Shown: one piece after another, positions 23,493 through 32,833 of the stretch
Position numbering within the stretch: the first letter of the stretch is position 1
Layout: each line of letters starts with the position of its first letter
Translations under genes and position numbers: made by a program
The notes under the pieces: generated by a model
What the model was told of the DNA's origin: nothing
Seen by the model: only the letters and a program-made list of their open reading frames with translations
The model's database searches: none
Assembly: GCA_020072585.1 (NCBI GenBank)
Contig: JAIQGL010000029.1
Coordinates: forward strand, 170,876-234,875
DNA length: 64,000 nucleotides
From: Terriglobia bacterium
GTDB taxonomy: Bacteria; Acidobacteriota; Terriglobia; Terriglobales; Acidobacteriaceae
Reading direction: 5' to 3'

Positions 23493-25283
23493 ATGTCCAA
23501 GAGACTAGTAGTGTTGACCTTTACGGCAACCATGGGATTTGCTGCATCGTGCTTTGCCCTGCAAAATCCGCCTGCCCAGACGCAGGGTGCAAAAGATCCG
23601 CAAACTCCGGCTGCTCCGGCTCAGCAGCCATCCTATGAAACTTCCGCGGTCCTGAAGGTAAAGACCCGCCTGGTGGTGGTGGATGTGGTAGCGCGAGACT
23701 CAAAAGGCGCACCAGTCACTGACTTGAAGCAAGGGGATTTTACCATCGTGGAAGATGGTAAGGAGCAGAAGGTCCGCATCTTCAACTTTCAGCAACCGGA
23801 GACCTCGCCCATGGGCGCGGCGCCTGCACCCGCCAATCCTGGGAATATTGTCGACAATCTGCCGCACTTCAAACCCGGCCGGGCACTGAACATCATCCTG
23901 ATGGATTCACTGAATACCAGCCGCATCAATCAGGTGACCATGCGCGATGCGATGATCAAGTTCCTGGAAACCCTGCCGGAGAACGAACCCATTGCCGTCT
24001 ACCTTCTAGGCGACAGGATCCGGCTCTTGCAGGACTTTACGACGGATCCCGCTGTATTGAAGGATGTAGTCCGCAGCTTCAAAGGGAGGAGTTCGTCTCT
24101 TCTGAATGTTTCGGCCAATGGATCTCCCATCACGCCCATCCTGCCCGGCATTGCCCAGTCTCTTCCTCCGCAAATGGCATTTCAGATCAGGGAATTTGAA
24201 ACCTCGCAAGCCGCCAGCCTGACGGACCAGCGGGTCAGCGCAACCCTTTCAGCCCTGAATTCGCTTGCCAGGACGCTGTCGGGCTATCCCGGCCGGAAAA
24301 ACCTGATTTGGATTTCCGAGACATTTCCCTTCGATGTCATGTTGAGCAGCGTGACTTCAGCGACGGACCGCAACTATACGCACGATATCGCCCGCACCGG
24401 CAACCTGCTCAGTGATTCTCAGGTCGCTATCTATCCTCTGGATGCCCGGGGACTGGCCGGAAGCGGCCTTTTCAACGTTGCCAATGGCAGTGATTCCATG
24501 AGCGCCGGAGGGTCCCAGATGGACCGTGAGGCGGACGAACGGCTGGCGGCGCGTACCACCATGCTGGACCTTGCTGAGCGCACCGGCGGACGCGCTTTTT
24601 ACAACCGTAACGATCTTGATGGTGCGGTGCGCGAAAGCATTGACGATGGTTCAACCTATTATACCCTGGGCTACTACCCTGAGAATAAAAACTGGGATGG
24701 CGGCTTCCGTAAGATTCAGATAAAGCTACTGCGCAGCGGAGTCAAACTTCGCTATCGCATTGGTTACTTCGCCCTGGATACCGCCACTTTCGCGAAACTC
24801 AATCCCAAAAGAAAGGACCAGGATTTTGACGAAGCGCTCAGCCTGAACGTTCCTGTCTCCACGGCATTGCCCTTCCAGGCCATGGTAATGCCTCCATCTG
24901 CCAAGACTCAGAACAAGGTGGTTGTAAGTTATGGAGTTGACCCGCATGTCTTGAGCTTTGCCGCAGGTAATGACGGGCTGCAACATGTTGATATGGAATG
25001 TGCCGTCCGGGTATTTGCTAAGAAGAATCCTGACAAGACGGTGACTACTGAAGCCCAGAAGATGGGTGGGGCCATGAATGCTGATGCCTATGCGAAAGTC
25101 ATGAAGGGATTTTTCCCCTGCCGGGACCAGTTGACCCTGGAACCGGGCGACTATCTTTTGCGCTTGGGTGTCCGTGATAATGAAACTGGGCTGATCGGAA
25201 CGACCAATGCCACTCTTACAATTCCCGCAGGGAACGGCAATGCCACCCAGCCAGATCCCGCGGCCGGAGCGAGCAAGCCCTAA
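23493..25283 (+). CDS. VWFA-related acidobacterial secreted protein
   Basis: A 596-residue secreted protein of the acidobacterial VWFA-related type (TIGR03436-like). A signal peptide (MSKRLVVLTFTATMGFAASCFA) is followed by an Ala/Pro/Gln linker, an Ig-like segment VKTRLVVVDVVARDSKGAPV, then DFTIVEDGKEQKV, and a von Willebrand A-like domain from about residue 125 to 380 with IILMDSLNTSR at the metal-site position. A C-terminal beta region follows (about 400-580). Function in this phylum is unknown; adhesion or protein-protein contact is the usual guess. GGGAG lies before the ATG at 23493; an upstream ATG would add a non-signal tail. Monocistronic by spacing. Confidence 0.85.
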   Translation: MSKRLVVLTFTATMGFAASCFALQNPPAQTQGAKDPQTPAAPAQQPSYETSAVLKVKTRLVVVDVVARDSKGAPVTDLKQGDFTIVEDGKEQKVRIFNFQQPETSPMGAAPAPANPGNIVDNLPHFKPGRALNIILMDSLNTSRINQVTMRDAMIKFLETLPENEPIAVYLLGDRIRLLQDFTTDPAVLKDVVRSFKGRSSSLLNVSANGSPITPILPGIAQSLPPQMAFQIREFETSQAASLTDQRVSATLSALNSLARTLSGYPGRKNLIWISETFPFDVMLSSVTSATDRNYTHDIARTGNLLSDSQVAIYPLDARGLAGSGLFNVANGSDSMSAGGSQMDREADERLAARTTMLDLAERTGGRAFYNRNDLDGAVRESIDDGSTYYTLGYYPENKNWDGGFRKIQIKLLRSGVKLRYRIGYFALDTATFAKLNPKRKDQDFDEALSLNVPVSTALPFQAMVMPPSAKTQNKVVVSYGVDPHVLSFAAGNDGLQHVDMECAVRVFAKKNPDKTVTTEAQKMGGAMNADAYAKVMKGFFPCRDQLTLEPGDYLLRLGVRDNETGLIGTTNATLTIPAGNGNATQPDPAAGASKP

Positions 25284-25425
25284 CCTGAAAAGACCATGTG
25301 GAACGGGAGCAGAGGCAACAACATGCTTGCCGTATTTTCTTGATCTGGGCTCATCAGCGCAAATCTGCGGCTAAACCGTTCGCACCTTCGCGTCCCTCTC
25401 TGATACGCTAAATCCCTCACGAGCG

Positions 25426-26193
25426 ATGACCGATTCCACCACAGCCATCGAATTCGTTAACGTCGCGTACCGCATAGGGAAGCGCGCGCTCATCTCTGAT
25501 CTCAACCTCTCCATCCGCCGCGGAGAAACGCTCATGCTTCTCGGACGCAGCGGCTCCGGCAAGACCACAACGCTCCGTCTGATCAACCGGCTTCTTGACC
25601 AGAGTCAGGGCCAGGTCATGGTAGACGGCCGCTCCACCGCTGAGTGGGACGTGATTCAGCTTCGCCGCCACATCGGTTACGCCATCCAGGAAGCCGGGCT
25701 CTTCCCCCATTACACGGTCCAGAAGAATGTTGCGCTTGTGCCCCGGCTTGAACGTTGGGACCCGGCGCGCGTTGCCATGCGAGTGAAAGAGGTCTTGCAG
25801 CTCGTCGGGTTGCCGTACGATCAGTTTGCCGGGCGCTATCCTGACCAGCTTTCCGGCGGACAGCGCCAGCGCGTTGGTCTGGCGCGTGCGCTGGCGGCGG
25901 ACCCGCAGATTCTCCTCATGGACGAGCCGTTCGGCGCGCTCGATCCCATCACCCGCGCGGAGTTACAGCACGAATTCGTGGAGCTCAGAAAACAGCTGAG
26001 CAAGACCGTGGTCTTTGTAACGCATGACGTGGCGGAGGCGCTCCTGCTGGGCGACCGGATCGCGTTAATGGATTCAGGCGCGCTCAAAGGAGTTTTTGCG
26101 CCCGCTGAATTTCTCCTCTCCACAGACACTTTGGTTCAGCCTTATATCGCCGCGTTTCGTGCTGGACAGCAAATCCTGGACTCCGGAGCTTAG
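25426..26193 (+). CDS. Osmoprotectant-type ABC transporter, ATP-binding protein
   Basis: A 255-residue ABC ATPase of the glycine betaine/choline (ProV/OpuCA) type. Walker A is GRSGSGKTT, the Q-loop is YAIQEAGLFPHYTV, the signature is LSGGQRQRVGLARAL, Walker B is ILLMDEPFGALD, and the switch His lies in VFVTHDVAEAL. Unlike OpuCA it ends without CBS domains, so ionic-strength sensing by CBS is absent. It is the first gene of a tight three-gene operon, three bases from the permease gene. It powers uptake of betaine, choline or a similar solute. Confidence 0.9.
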   Translation: MTDSTTAIEFVNVAYRIGKRALISDLNLSIRRGETLMLLGRSGSGKTTTLRLINRLLDQSQGQVMVDGRSTAEWDVIQLRRHIGYAIQEAGLFPHYTVQKNVALVPRLERWDPARVAMRVKEVLQLVGLPYDQFAGRYPDQLSGGQRQRVGLARALAADPQILLMDEPFGALDPITRAELQHEFVELRKQLSKTVVFVTHDVAEALLLGDRIALMDSGALKGVFAPAEFLLSTDTLVQPYIAAFRAGQQILDSGA

Positions 26194-26196
26194 TGC

Positions 26197-26835
26197 ATGT
26201 CACTGCCCGACTTCTTTGTCGCTCACAAACGTGAAGTGCTCACGCTCACGGGAGAGCATCTCTGGCTGGTGGGAATCTCCATGCTGCTGGCCGTTGTTAT
26301 TGGCGTGCCTCTGGGAATCCTTCTCAGCCGGCGGCCGGCGTGGAAGTCACTGGTGCTGGGCGGGAGCAACATCATGCAGACCATTCCCAGCCTGGCTTTG
26401 TTTGGACTGCTGTTGCCGGTCCCCTGGATCGGTGCTCGCGCTGACCGCCTGGCGATTCTGGCTCTCACCATGTATGCGCTGCTGCCGGTAATACGCAATA
26501 CATACGTCGGCATCGCCGGGGTTGAAGCGCCTGTGCGTGACGCTGCCATCGGTATGGGGCTTACCCCGCGACAATTGCTCTGGCAGGTGGAACTCCCGTT
26601 GGCTTCCAACGTAATCGTGGCCGGCATACGTACTGCTACAGTGATTACAGTTGGTGTGGCAACGATTGCAGCAGCCATCGGCGCCGGCGGCCTGGGGGAA
26701 TTCATCTTTCGCGGTCTTGCGATGGTCGATAACAACGTGATTCTTGCCGGTGCGATTCCAGCGGCGCTCATGGCCCTCTCCGCTGATCTGGTTCTCGCCT
26801 TGATTCAGCGCACGCTGGTTCGGACGCACCACTGA
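26197..26835 (+). CDS. Osmoprotectant-type ABC transporter, permease
   Basis: A 212-residue inner-membrane permease with five to six helices. The EAA loop that contacts the ATPase is EAPVRDAAIGMGLTPRQLLW, followed by the conserved ELPLASNVIVAGIRTATV and GAGGLGEFIF blocks typical of OpuCB/YehW. It lies between the ATPase and the binding lipoprotein. Its TGA overlaps the next ATG (TGATG at 26833-26837). Confidence 0.92.
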   Translation: MSLPDFFVAHKREVLTLTGEHLWLVGISMLLAVVIGVPLGILLSRRPAWKSLVLGGSNIMQTIPSLALFGLLLPVPWIGARADRLAILALTMYALLPVIRNTYVGIAGVEAPVRDAAIGMGLTPRQLLWQVELPLASNVIVAGIRTATVITVGVATIAAAIGAGGLGEFIFRGLAMVDNNVILAGAIPAALMALSADLVLALIQRTLVRTHH

Positions 26836-27806
26836 TGTCCGGCCGCATCTTGCTATGCACCATCGATTGCAGTGCCATGGCCCCTTGCACAAAAGACCAC
26901 CGCACCATGTCCCGCCGCAGCTTCCTTTCTTCTCTTGCGCTGCTGCTGGCCGGCTGCGTCTCCAACCCCTGGGGAAAGACTTCTGGGCTCTCCATTGGCT
27001 CCAAGAATTTCACTGAGCAGCTTGTCCTGGGCGAGCTGCTGGCGCAATATCTGGGACGCTCCACCGCGTTGCCCATCAACAAGCGCTTCTATCTTGCCGG
27101 ATCGTATATCTGCCATCAGGCGCTGCTCGCCGGCCGGATCGATATGTATGTGGAATACACCGGCACAGCGCTTGTGGCCATCCTGAAGCAGGCTCCCTCT
27201 TCTGATCACGCCGCGGTCTTCAACACGGTGAAAGATCTTTATTCCCGCAAATTTGGTCTGGAAGTTTTGCCTTCGCTCGGCTTTGATAACACCTTTGCCA
27301 TGGTCATGCGGGGCAATGATGCGCGCCGTCTGCGCCTGAAGACGCTCTCTGACGCAGCCGCCGTCTCGCCGCAATTGCGGCTGGGCGTGGGCTATGAATT
27401 CCTTGAGCGGCCTGACGGCTACAAAGGCCTGGCCAGCAAGTACGGTCTGAAATTTACTGAAGCTCCGCGCGTGATGGACCTGGGCCTGCTCTACCGTGCG
27501 CTCCAGAATAAGCAGGTTGATCTGGTTGCTGGTTCGAACACTGATGGATTGATCGCCGCGCTCGATTTGGTTGTGCTGGAAGATGATCTCCACTATTTTC
27601 CACCGTATGACGCCGTGCCAATCGTTCGCCGTGCAACCCTGGAGCGCCATCCGGAAGTTGCGGCAGCCCTGCGCCGCCTGAGTGGCCGGATCACTGCTGA
27701 GGACATGCGCCGCATGAATTATGCCGTGGATGGCGAAAAAAGAGACGCAGCCATGGTCATTCGTGACTTCATCGCGCAAAAGATGGCCGCAGGCACATCT
27801 ATATAG
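26835..27806 (+). CDS. Osmoprotectant-type ABC transporter, substrate-binding lipoprotein
   Basis: A 323-residue binding protein of the OpuAC/OpuCC family. Translation may begin at 26835 (overlapping the permease stop) or at the internal ATG 26907, which gives a clean lipoprotein signal MSRRSFLSSLALLLAGC with lipobox LAGC; I favour the latter biologically. The mature part starts SIGSKNFTEQLVLGELLAQYL, the family hallmark, followed by DMYVEYTGTAL, which lines the ligand site. It would capture quaternary ammonium solutes outside the inner membrane. Ligand identity is not readable. Confidence 0.9.
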   Translation: MSGRILLCTIDCSAMAPCTKDHRTMSRRSFLSSLALLLAGCVSNPWGKTSGLSIGSKNFTEQLVLGELLAQYLGRSTALPINKRFYLAGSYICHQALLAGRIDMYVEYTGTALVAILKQAPSSDHAAVFNTVKDLYSRKFGLEVLPSLGFDNTFAMVMRGNDARRLRLKTLSDAAAVSPQLRLGVGYEFLERPDGYKGLASKYGLKFTEAPRVMDLGLLYRALQNKQVDLVAGSNTDGLIAALDLVVLEDDLHYFPPYDAVPIVRRATLERHPEVAAALRRLSGRITAEDMRRMNYAVDGEKRDAAMVIRDFIAQKMAAGTSI

Positions 27807-27862
27807 GAAAGGAAAGCACCGTAAGCGCTCTTACGCGCTGGGGGAAAAGCTCGTCCGCCTCA

Positions 27863-28555
27863 ATGCTTGAGCTTCTTGGAGGGTTGCAGGAAGTGGAAGA
27901 CGCTGCCAAACATCTGGTGGATCATTACCAGAAAACCTACGAACTCACGTTCACTTTGTGGGGGGACAGGAACAAGACTTTTCTGATTCTGCTGGCGGTG
28001 GTTGGTACGGCGCCTCTTATTACATTTCCCGCGCTTGGTACTCGATCGCTGGTACTCCTCTATCTGGGGCACATGCTTGGTTTGAATGAAAATGATCTGC
28101 GCTTGCTGCAGGATGGGTTCCCGTTCGGCATCTTGCAGGCAATTATCTTGTTTGCGGTCCTCTATCTCACGATCAACCTTTACCATCGTGACCGTTATGT
28201 GCTGCGTAATTATGCTTACCTGAGCGCTTTGGAAGCTGAAATCCGGCAGACGCTGGCTCTGGCCGCCGCCGCCGTGGCCTTTACCCGTGAAAGCACTTTC
28301 TATTGGGGACAGCGTGACTTCCTTGCTGGCGCGGTCAGGTATGTCTATATAGTTCTGCTTGCCGGGTTGCTATTCAGCTTTCTTAGTGCGCTCATCATTG
28401 CTGACTGGCGGAGCGGCAATCACCTTCTGTCTTTGGTTGACATCGTTTTTACCGTGCCGACTCTCGTATTTGTTTTTGGCTGTGCGAGGTCTACCATTTC
28501 CATTGACCGCAAACATGCAAATGCGGCTGGCCCAGTTCACGTCGCGCGTGACTAG
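27863..28555 (+). CDS. Hypothetical four-helix membrane protein
   Basis: A 230-residue protein with a soluble N-terminus of about 40 residues and four probable membrane helices (about 42-62, 88-107, 159-180, 190-208). A charged cytoplasmic segment between helices 2 and 3 includes NLYHRDRYVLRNYAYLSALE. No known domain is recognised. It lies 56 bases after the transporter operon on the same strand and may be cotranscribed. No ribosome site is evident at the ATG at 27863. Confidence 0.6.
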   Translation: MLELLGGLQEVEDAAKHLVDHYQKTYELTFTLWGDRNKTFLILLAVVGTAPLITFPALGTRSLVLLYLGHMLGLNENDLRLLQDGFPFGILQAIILFAVLYLTINLYHRDRYVLRNYAYLSALEAEIRQTLALAAAAVAFTRESTFYWGQRDFLAGAVRYVYIVLLAGLLFSFLSALIIADWRSGNHLLSLVDIVFTVPTLVFVFGCARSTISIDRKHANAAGPVHVARD

Positions 28556-28586
28556 CTCGTTTCCATCAGGGCAATTGAGGGGCGAT

Positions 28587-29387
28587 TCACCAGCCCGTCA
28601 CCAGCAACCGGCGAGCGCCCTTGAGTCCGCATTTTTGGTATTTGTCATAAGCGGCAGCAGCGCGCTCACGGATTTGATCGTTGCTCTCATGCACGATCCA
28701 TCCATCAATGGCGCTCTTCAGTGTGTAGGCTTCCGGCGCCATCAGCCCTGTGGTCCAGACGAGTGGTGTTGCTCCGGTCGCGCGCAGCGGCGCGGAAAAA
28801 TAGGACTTGCTGATGCAGGCAAGTATGATCGCCTCCCGATGTCTTGTGCTTTTCCCCTGGGGAAGACTGGGTAGTTTAAAATCCATCAGCCCGTCATGCC
28901 CGGCATACGCCACTAGGTCCGCGCCACCGTGGGCATTGAGCGTTAGAGTCTGTGTGCCGGCTTTTACCGTGACGCTTTCCGTCTCACCACCCGCCGCGGC
29001 CTCCAGAAAATCCATGATTGTCTGTTGGATAGTGCTGCCCCGGTAGGCGTCTGCAATCAGGTAAACATTCTGTGTGCGATGTTTGAAGATGCAGCGTTCC
29101 AGCACCTCCGGCCTGGGCCTCTGGCCGGAGGCAATCATCTGCCAATCCGCGCTGCGGGCAAAGTAGGTCTTCACTCCGTAGGCCGAGCCCCAATACAAAT
29201 TTCGTGCCGGATCTTCTCCATTGCCCAGCACGGCCGCCACGGGAACGATGCCCTGAGTTTTATTGTCAGCCAGGGCCACAAACACGTGGATTGTACGGGG
29301 GACGCTCTGCGCGGCCAGCGAAGAAGTGGGCGAGCATGCAAGCAGAAGCAAAATGGACAGCCGCCACTGCCTGGCTGCACTTCGCAT
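28587..29387 (-). CDS. Secreted protein, possible caspase-like (clan CD) fold
   Basis: A 266-residue exported protein. I start it at the ATG at 29387, which gives a signal peptide (QWRLSILLLLACSPTSSLAA); the frame stays open to 29657. The mature core opens TIHVFVALADNKTQGIVPV and contains NLYWGSAYGVKTYF, features of a conserved unknown family. Two hydrophobic strands end in DLVAYAGHDG (His164) and AIILACISKS (Cys191), the His/Cys order and spacing expected of clan CD peptidases such as caspases and gingipains, although the usual HG is HDG here. Proteolytic activity is inference. It is convergent with the four-helix membrane protein gene. Confidence 0.6.
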   Translation of the reverse strand: MRSAARQWRLSILLLLACSPTSSLAAQSVPRTIHVFVALADNKTQGIVPVAAVLGNGEDPARNLYWGSAYGVKTYFARSADWQMIASGQRPRPEVLERCIFKHRTQNVYLIADAYRGSTIQQTIMDFLEAAAGGETESVTVKAGTQTLTLNAHGGADLVAYAGHDGLMDFKLPSLPQGKSTRHREAIILACISKSYFSAPLRATGATPLVWTTGLMAPEAYTLKSAIDGWIVHESNDQIRERAAAAYDKYQKCGLKGARRLLVTGW

Positions 29388-29918
29388 GGCTGCATCTCGA
29401 ATGAAAGATTGCCCGGACCGCGATGGCGTTACAGCTGCAACGGTCCGCCTCTTCCCCGGTTCAGAGAGAGACCGTGTTTTCTTCCGCCAATTGATCGCAC
29501 GCAAGACAAAAGCTGTCATACCATTGCCGTATAAAAGCGCGAACAAAATTGCTGAAGCTTGTGGACGGTACAAACTGTGCCGCCCGGTAATTTCAGCCCA
29601 GATATGTACCCGCGTCTTTCCATCGGTAAGGGCCTCAAACGGGACCCACTGCTCCATTGTACGCAGTCACGGCACTCCAAAGCGGAGATGGCGATAACTG
29701 CCTTGCCATTTGTCACGCCCTGGTCGCAAACATTCAAGTGCTGAAGGTTCGCGGGAAGATCAATCGGCAAAAGTAAAGCTGGTAATGATTCCTAACAATA
29801 AATTGTTGTCATTTCTTCATTGCCTGAACTAAACTTCCTTCACCCCCTTAACAAAATTAAGTCCATATTCTGTTCACTCTGGCTAGTTTGGTTTTAATCC
29901 TCAAGGAGACTGATAAGA

Positions 29919-30458
29919 ATGAAGCTCTTGCTCACCTCTCTATTGACCTTCTGTTTTCTGGCTTGCCTCGGTTCCGGATACACAGCTTCTGCTCTAACGA
30001 GTCAATCCACAACCCCGCAGACTGAATCGGCGCCGGCCACAACGCAACCCGCTCCGCAGGGCAATAAAGCGATTGTCTATTTCTATCGCTATAAGCAGTA
30101 TGCCGGGAGCGCGCTGGCGCCATCTGTCTACTGTGATGAAGCGCAGATCGCCCGCATGGAAAATGGCCGTTACTTCGCGGTCAGGCTTGATCCCGGCAAG
30201 CATACCTTCCGGTCCAATGACAAACAGTCGGGTGCCGAGGTTGATCTGAAACCCGGGCAGGAGTACTTCCTTCGGGTTGAAATCGCCTCTGGATTTATGA
30301 AAGGGCATGGAAGGTTGGTTGCTGTGGTCCCTGAACAGGCGAAATTTGAACTTAAGGCCAAGAACCTGAAACCACTGGATGCTGACAAAGTAACGGACAA
30401 GGAACGCGTGTCCCTGGAGCCCATCACTTTCACGGAAGCAGAGAAGACATGCAAATAA
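29919..30458 (+). CDS. DUF2846-like secreted protein
   Basis: A 179-residue exported protein. The signal peptide (MKLLLTSLLTFCFLACLG) is followed by a Thr/Gln/Pro-rich linker to about residue 48, then a compact beta domain with KAIVYFYRYKQYAGSAL, PSVYCDEAQIARMENGRYF and LDPGKHTF, a pattern typical of DUF2846 proteins. Function unknown; these are often lipoproteins, and a Cys at residue 16 could be a lipidation site, though the lipobox is imperfect. AAGGAG precedes the ATG at 29919. A weak terminator (30515-30540) follows. Confidence 0.75.
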   Translation: MKLLLTSLLTFCFLACLGSGYTASALTSQSTTPQTESAPATTQPAPQGNKAIVYFYRYKQYAGSALAPSVYCDEAQIARMENGRYFAVRLDPGKHTFRSNDKQSGAEVDLKPGQEYFLRVEIASGFMKGHGRLVAVVPEQAKFELKAKNLKPLDADKVTDKERVSLEPITFTEAEKTCK

Positions 30459-30514
30459 CCGGAGAGTAACCCTGGCAGATTAGAGGCAGACCAGCAAAAA
30501 TGACTTATTTTCTT

Positions 30515-30540
30515 CCGATCGGTCGCTGATCGGATTGGTT
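30515..30540 (+). terminator. Weak hairpin terminator
   Basis: A CCGATC/GATCGG stem with a 7-base loop is followed by ATTGGTTTTTG, 57 bases after the DUF2846-like gene. Confidence 0.45.
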
Positions 30541-30905
30541 TTTGCGTTATCGGCACGTTTTTGGCGGACATCTGGACGGTAAATCCAGATTTCCCTCAGC
30601 GTGCCGAATCTCCACGGACAACGGGCTGCTTGGCTGTACTCCACTCGTTGTAGCTTCCGTCATACATTGCGGCATCGTATCTGGAAATACCAGGGAATCC
30701 TCCGCATTTCTTGCACAGGACAACGCGCAGAACTCAGTTGACCATGAGAATTATCCTACAGCTGTGTGGAGCGAAGCGACAGGAACCTGGAGCAGAATAA
30801 ACGCCGCGAGGCCGGCTTGCGCGCCGAGCGGCTTGCCCCAAGCGCAGCATTCAACATGCTAGAAAAACTATCTTCAGGCGGGGTGGAGCGAAGCGACATA
30901 ATTTT
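30541..30905. other. Repeat-containing spacer before the tRNA pair
   Basis: No supported gene. It holds GGAGCGAAGCGACA units (about 30768 and 30884) and one copy of a 30-base GC-rich repeat (30806-30835). Confidence 0.5.
30806..30835 (+). repeat. GC-rich 30-base dispersed repeat, copy 1
   Basis: This 30-base sequence starts GCGAGGCCGGCTTGC and ends CGAGCGGCTTG. It recurs perfectly at 31309-31338, on the other side of the tRNA pair, and in inverted form with one mismatch over 25 bases at 40825-40849. Confidence 0.75.
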
Positions 30906-30980
30906 TGGAGGCGCGGGTCGGAATCGAACCGACGCATAAAGGTTTTGCAGACCTCTCCCTTACCACTTGGGTACCGCGCC
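30906..30980 (-). tRNA. tRNA-Cys (GCA)
   Basis: The minus strand folds as a tRNA: acceptor GGCGCGG pairs with CCGCGCC, the anticodon loop is CTGCAAA (GCA), and the T arm is TCGG-TTCGAAT-CCGA. Position 73 is U, the identity base of tRNA-Cys, and CCA is encoded. Confidence 0.95.
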
Positions 30981-31020
30981 TCTTCTTGAGTGCCCGCCTG
31001 ATGGCCCTGAGAGCATAAAC

Positions 31021-31038
31021 CCTCGCCGGGGCGAGGGG
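31021..31038. terminator. GC-rich hairpin between two tRNA genes
   Basis: CCCTCGCC-GG-GGCGAGGG is a perfect inverted repeat between the minus-strand tRNA-Gly and tRNA-Cys genes. It has no T-run, so it may be a processing or pausing structure rather than a terminator. Confidence 0.4.
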
Positions 31039-31057
31039 CAACCGCAAGCAAAAATAT

Positions 31058-31131
31058 GGAGCGGGAGACGGGAGTTGAACCCGCGACTTCGACCTTGGCA
31101 AGGTCGCACTCTACCACTGAGTTACTCCCGC
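31058..31131 (-). tRNA. tRNA-Gly (GCC)
   Basis: The minus strand folds with acceptor GCGGGAG/CTCCCGC, D arm CTC...GAG, anticodon loop TTGCCAA (GCC), T loop TTCAACT, discriminator U and an encoded CCA. It lies 77 bases upstream of tRNA-Cys on the same strand and is probably cotranscribed with it. Confidence 0.95.
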
Positions 31132-31308
31132 TCAGAGGATTCTCATATTATAACGTGCTGAAAATGCACGGTCAATTCATGGCTTAAGTGGCAAAGGCCC
31201 CCAATGCCGCCGAGCCATCGCATCAGGCGCAAAAATAGGACGCAGGAGAGAGAAACTAATAGCGGTTTTGGAGCAAAGCAAGGGACTTGACGTTCAGAAA
31301 TTTTGCCC

Positions 31309-31338
31309 GCGAGGCCGGCTTGCGCGCCGAGCGGCTTG
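31309..31338 (+). repeat. GC-rich 30-base dispersed repeat, copy 2
   Basis: This is an exact copy of 30806-30835, again followed downstream by GGAGCGAAGCGACAG (31388-31402). The two copies bracket the tRNA-Cys/tRNA-Gly pair at about 500 bases. Confidence 0.75.
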
Positions 31339-31404
31339 CTGCAAGTGCAGAACTCAGCGGGCCATGAAAGCGTTCTATAGCGGTTTTGGAGCGAAGCGAC
31401 AGAA

Positions 31405-32106
31405 TTAATGCCGTGCCCACTGCGGATCTTCTTCCGCTGTCACAATCGAGCCGTCGCGCATGTGGATGATGCGGTCACCCGCTTCGGCCGCCTCCGGGTT
31501 ATGTGTAATCATCAGCACGGTTTGCCCAAATTGCTTGTTGGCGTCGCGCAGCATCTTTAACACGATGTCGGAATTCTTCGAATCCAGGTTGCCCGTAGGC
31601 TCGTCGGCGAGGATGAGCGCAGGTCCGTTCACCAGGGCTCGCGCCAGGGCAACGCGCTGTTGTTCACCGCCAGAGAGTTCTGAAGGCCGGTGGTGGAGCC
31701 GTCCGGCGATACCTAGCATCTGCGTTACCTGGTCAAAAAGCGCTTTGTCCAGGCTGCCTTTGCCCGCGATCTCGCGCGCAATCTCAATGTTTCCCTTGGC
31801 GGAGAGCGTAGGCAGAAGATTGAATTTCTGAAAGACGAACCCAATCTTCTCTTTACGCATTTCTGTGCGTTGCGCGTCAGAAAGTTGCGCAAAATCGGCG
31901 CCGTCAATGGTGACTCGTCCGGAGGTAGCGCGCGTCAGCCCGCCCAGAATGTAGAACAGCGTTGATTTACCACTGCCGGAAGGGCCAACAATGCTCACGA
32001 ACTCGCCCTTCTCCACGGTAAAGCTTACGCCACGCAGAGCGGGCACATCGACTTTGCCGATGCGGTAGACCTTGGTGACATTTTCAGCTTGGATGATCGG
32101 AGCCAC
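31405..32106 (-). CDS. LolD/MacB-type ABC ATPase (orphan)
   Basis: A 233-residue ATPase of the LolD/MacB/FtsE group. It has Walker [11 protein letters not shown]-loop [12 protein letters not shown], signature [15 protein letters not shown], Walker [14 protein letters not shown] and switch His in [10 protein letters not shown]. The A-loop Tyr (TKVYRIG) is also present. Such ATPases energise lipoprotein release or mechanotransmission through a FtsX-like permease, but no permease is encoded nearby. Translation starts with GTG at 32106. Which membrane partner it serves is unknown. Confidence 0.88.
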   Translation of the reverse strand: MAPIIQAENVTKVYRIGKVDVPALRGVSFTVEKGEFVSIVGPSGSGKSTLFYILGGLTRATSGRVTIDGADFAQLSDAQRTEMRKEKIGFVFQKFNLLPTLSAKGNIEIAREIAGKGSLDKALFDQVTQMLGIAGRLHHRPSELSGGEQQRVALARALVNGPALILADEPTGNLDSKNSDIVLKMLRDANKQFGQTVLMITHNPEAAEAGDRIIHMRDGSIVTAEEDPQWARH

Positions 32107-32184
32107 TCGAGATCGATATTATCAGACCGCTGCGTAGGAGGGCCCGGTCAAACAGCGGCAAAGCGCGACATTCATCTTTTCAGC

Positions 32185-32601
32185 TTAACTGGCCACCGGC
32201 ATCCTGCCTGGCGTTATGGTGTTCACGCGCTTGGGTCCGCGCTTTTTTACCAGCATCAATCGGATCCGTTCCAGCAATTCAATGGGAGCATACATGCCTT
32301 TGGGCAGAAAGATGTCCGCGCGCATATCTTTCTCATAGACCCGGGTCTTTCCGGAGAAAAGAATCGCGGGCGTGCCCGCTGAAATTTCTTTAATCCGGTC
32401 CACCAGCTCCGCGCCATCCAGGCCGGGCATTTGCAAATCGCTCAACACCAGGTCAACACCGCCTTGTTTGAACACTTCAAGCGCGTGTTGGCCGTTGCTG
32501 CAGGCGAGCACGCGGTAACCGCGCGTTTCCAGCATCAACTTTCGAATGGAGAGCGCCTGTTCATTATCGTCGACGCACAGAATCGTTCTTTTCGGTCGCA
32601 T
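32185..32601 (-). CDS. Single-domain response regulator
   Basis: A 138-residue receiver domain with a short basic tail and no output domain. The acidic pair is in LCVDDNEQ, the phospho-acceptor Asp is in DLVLSDLQMPGLDG, the switch Ser is in ILFSGKT, and the conserved Lys is in FLPKGM. An RBS-like AGGGGG lies before the ATG at 32601. Its partner kinase is not adjacent, so it may act in a phosphorelay or bind a target protein when phosphorylated. Confidence 0.88.
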   Translation of the reverse strand: MRPKRTILCVDDNEQALSIRKLMLETRGYRVLACSNGQHALEVFKQGGVDLVLSDLQMPGLDGAELVDRIKEISAGTPAILFSGKTRVYEKDMRADIFLPKGMYAPIELLERIRLMLVKKRGPKRVNTITPGRMPVAS

Positions 32602-32833
32602 CTTTCCCCCTGGGAGATATTTTTTCCGTAGCTGTCCGGCGCAAGGTGTTACGGAAATTTTTTCTGGGCTGGTTTAACTCGGGTTCGAAAACTGTACGGC
32701 ATCTTAGGCGCGGAAGCAAGGGCCTGTAAAGTAACCGGAACGCCAACAAGTGGAAAACTCTGTGGAAGATTTCATTCAGACGCCGCTCGCTACTGAAAAG
32801 TGCGGCAAATCAACCATTTGCTGCCAGCGCACA

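Noticed and set aside
26853..27779. 308-codon minus-strand frame over the binding lipoprotein
   Set aside because: Antisense to a clear OpuC-type gene; no domain or start signal.
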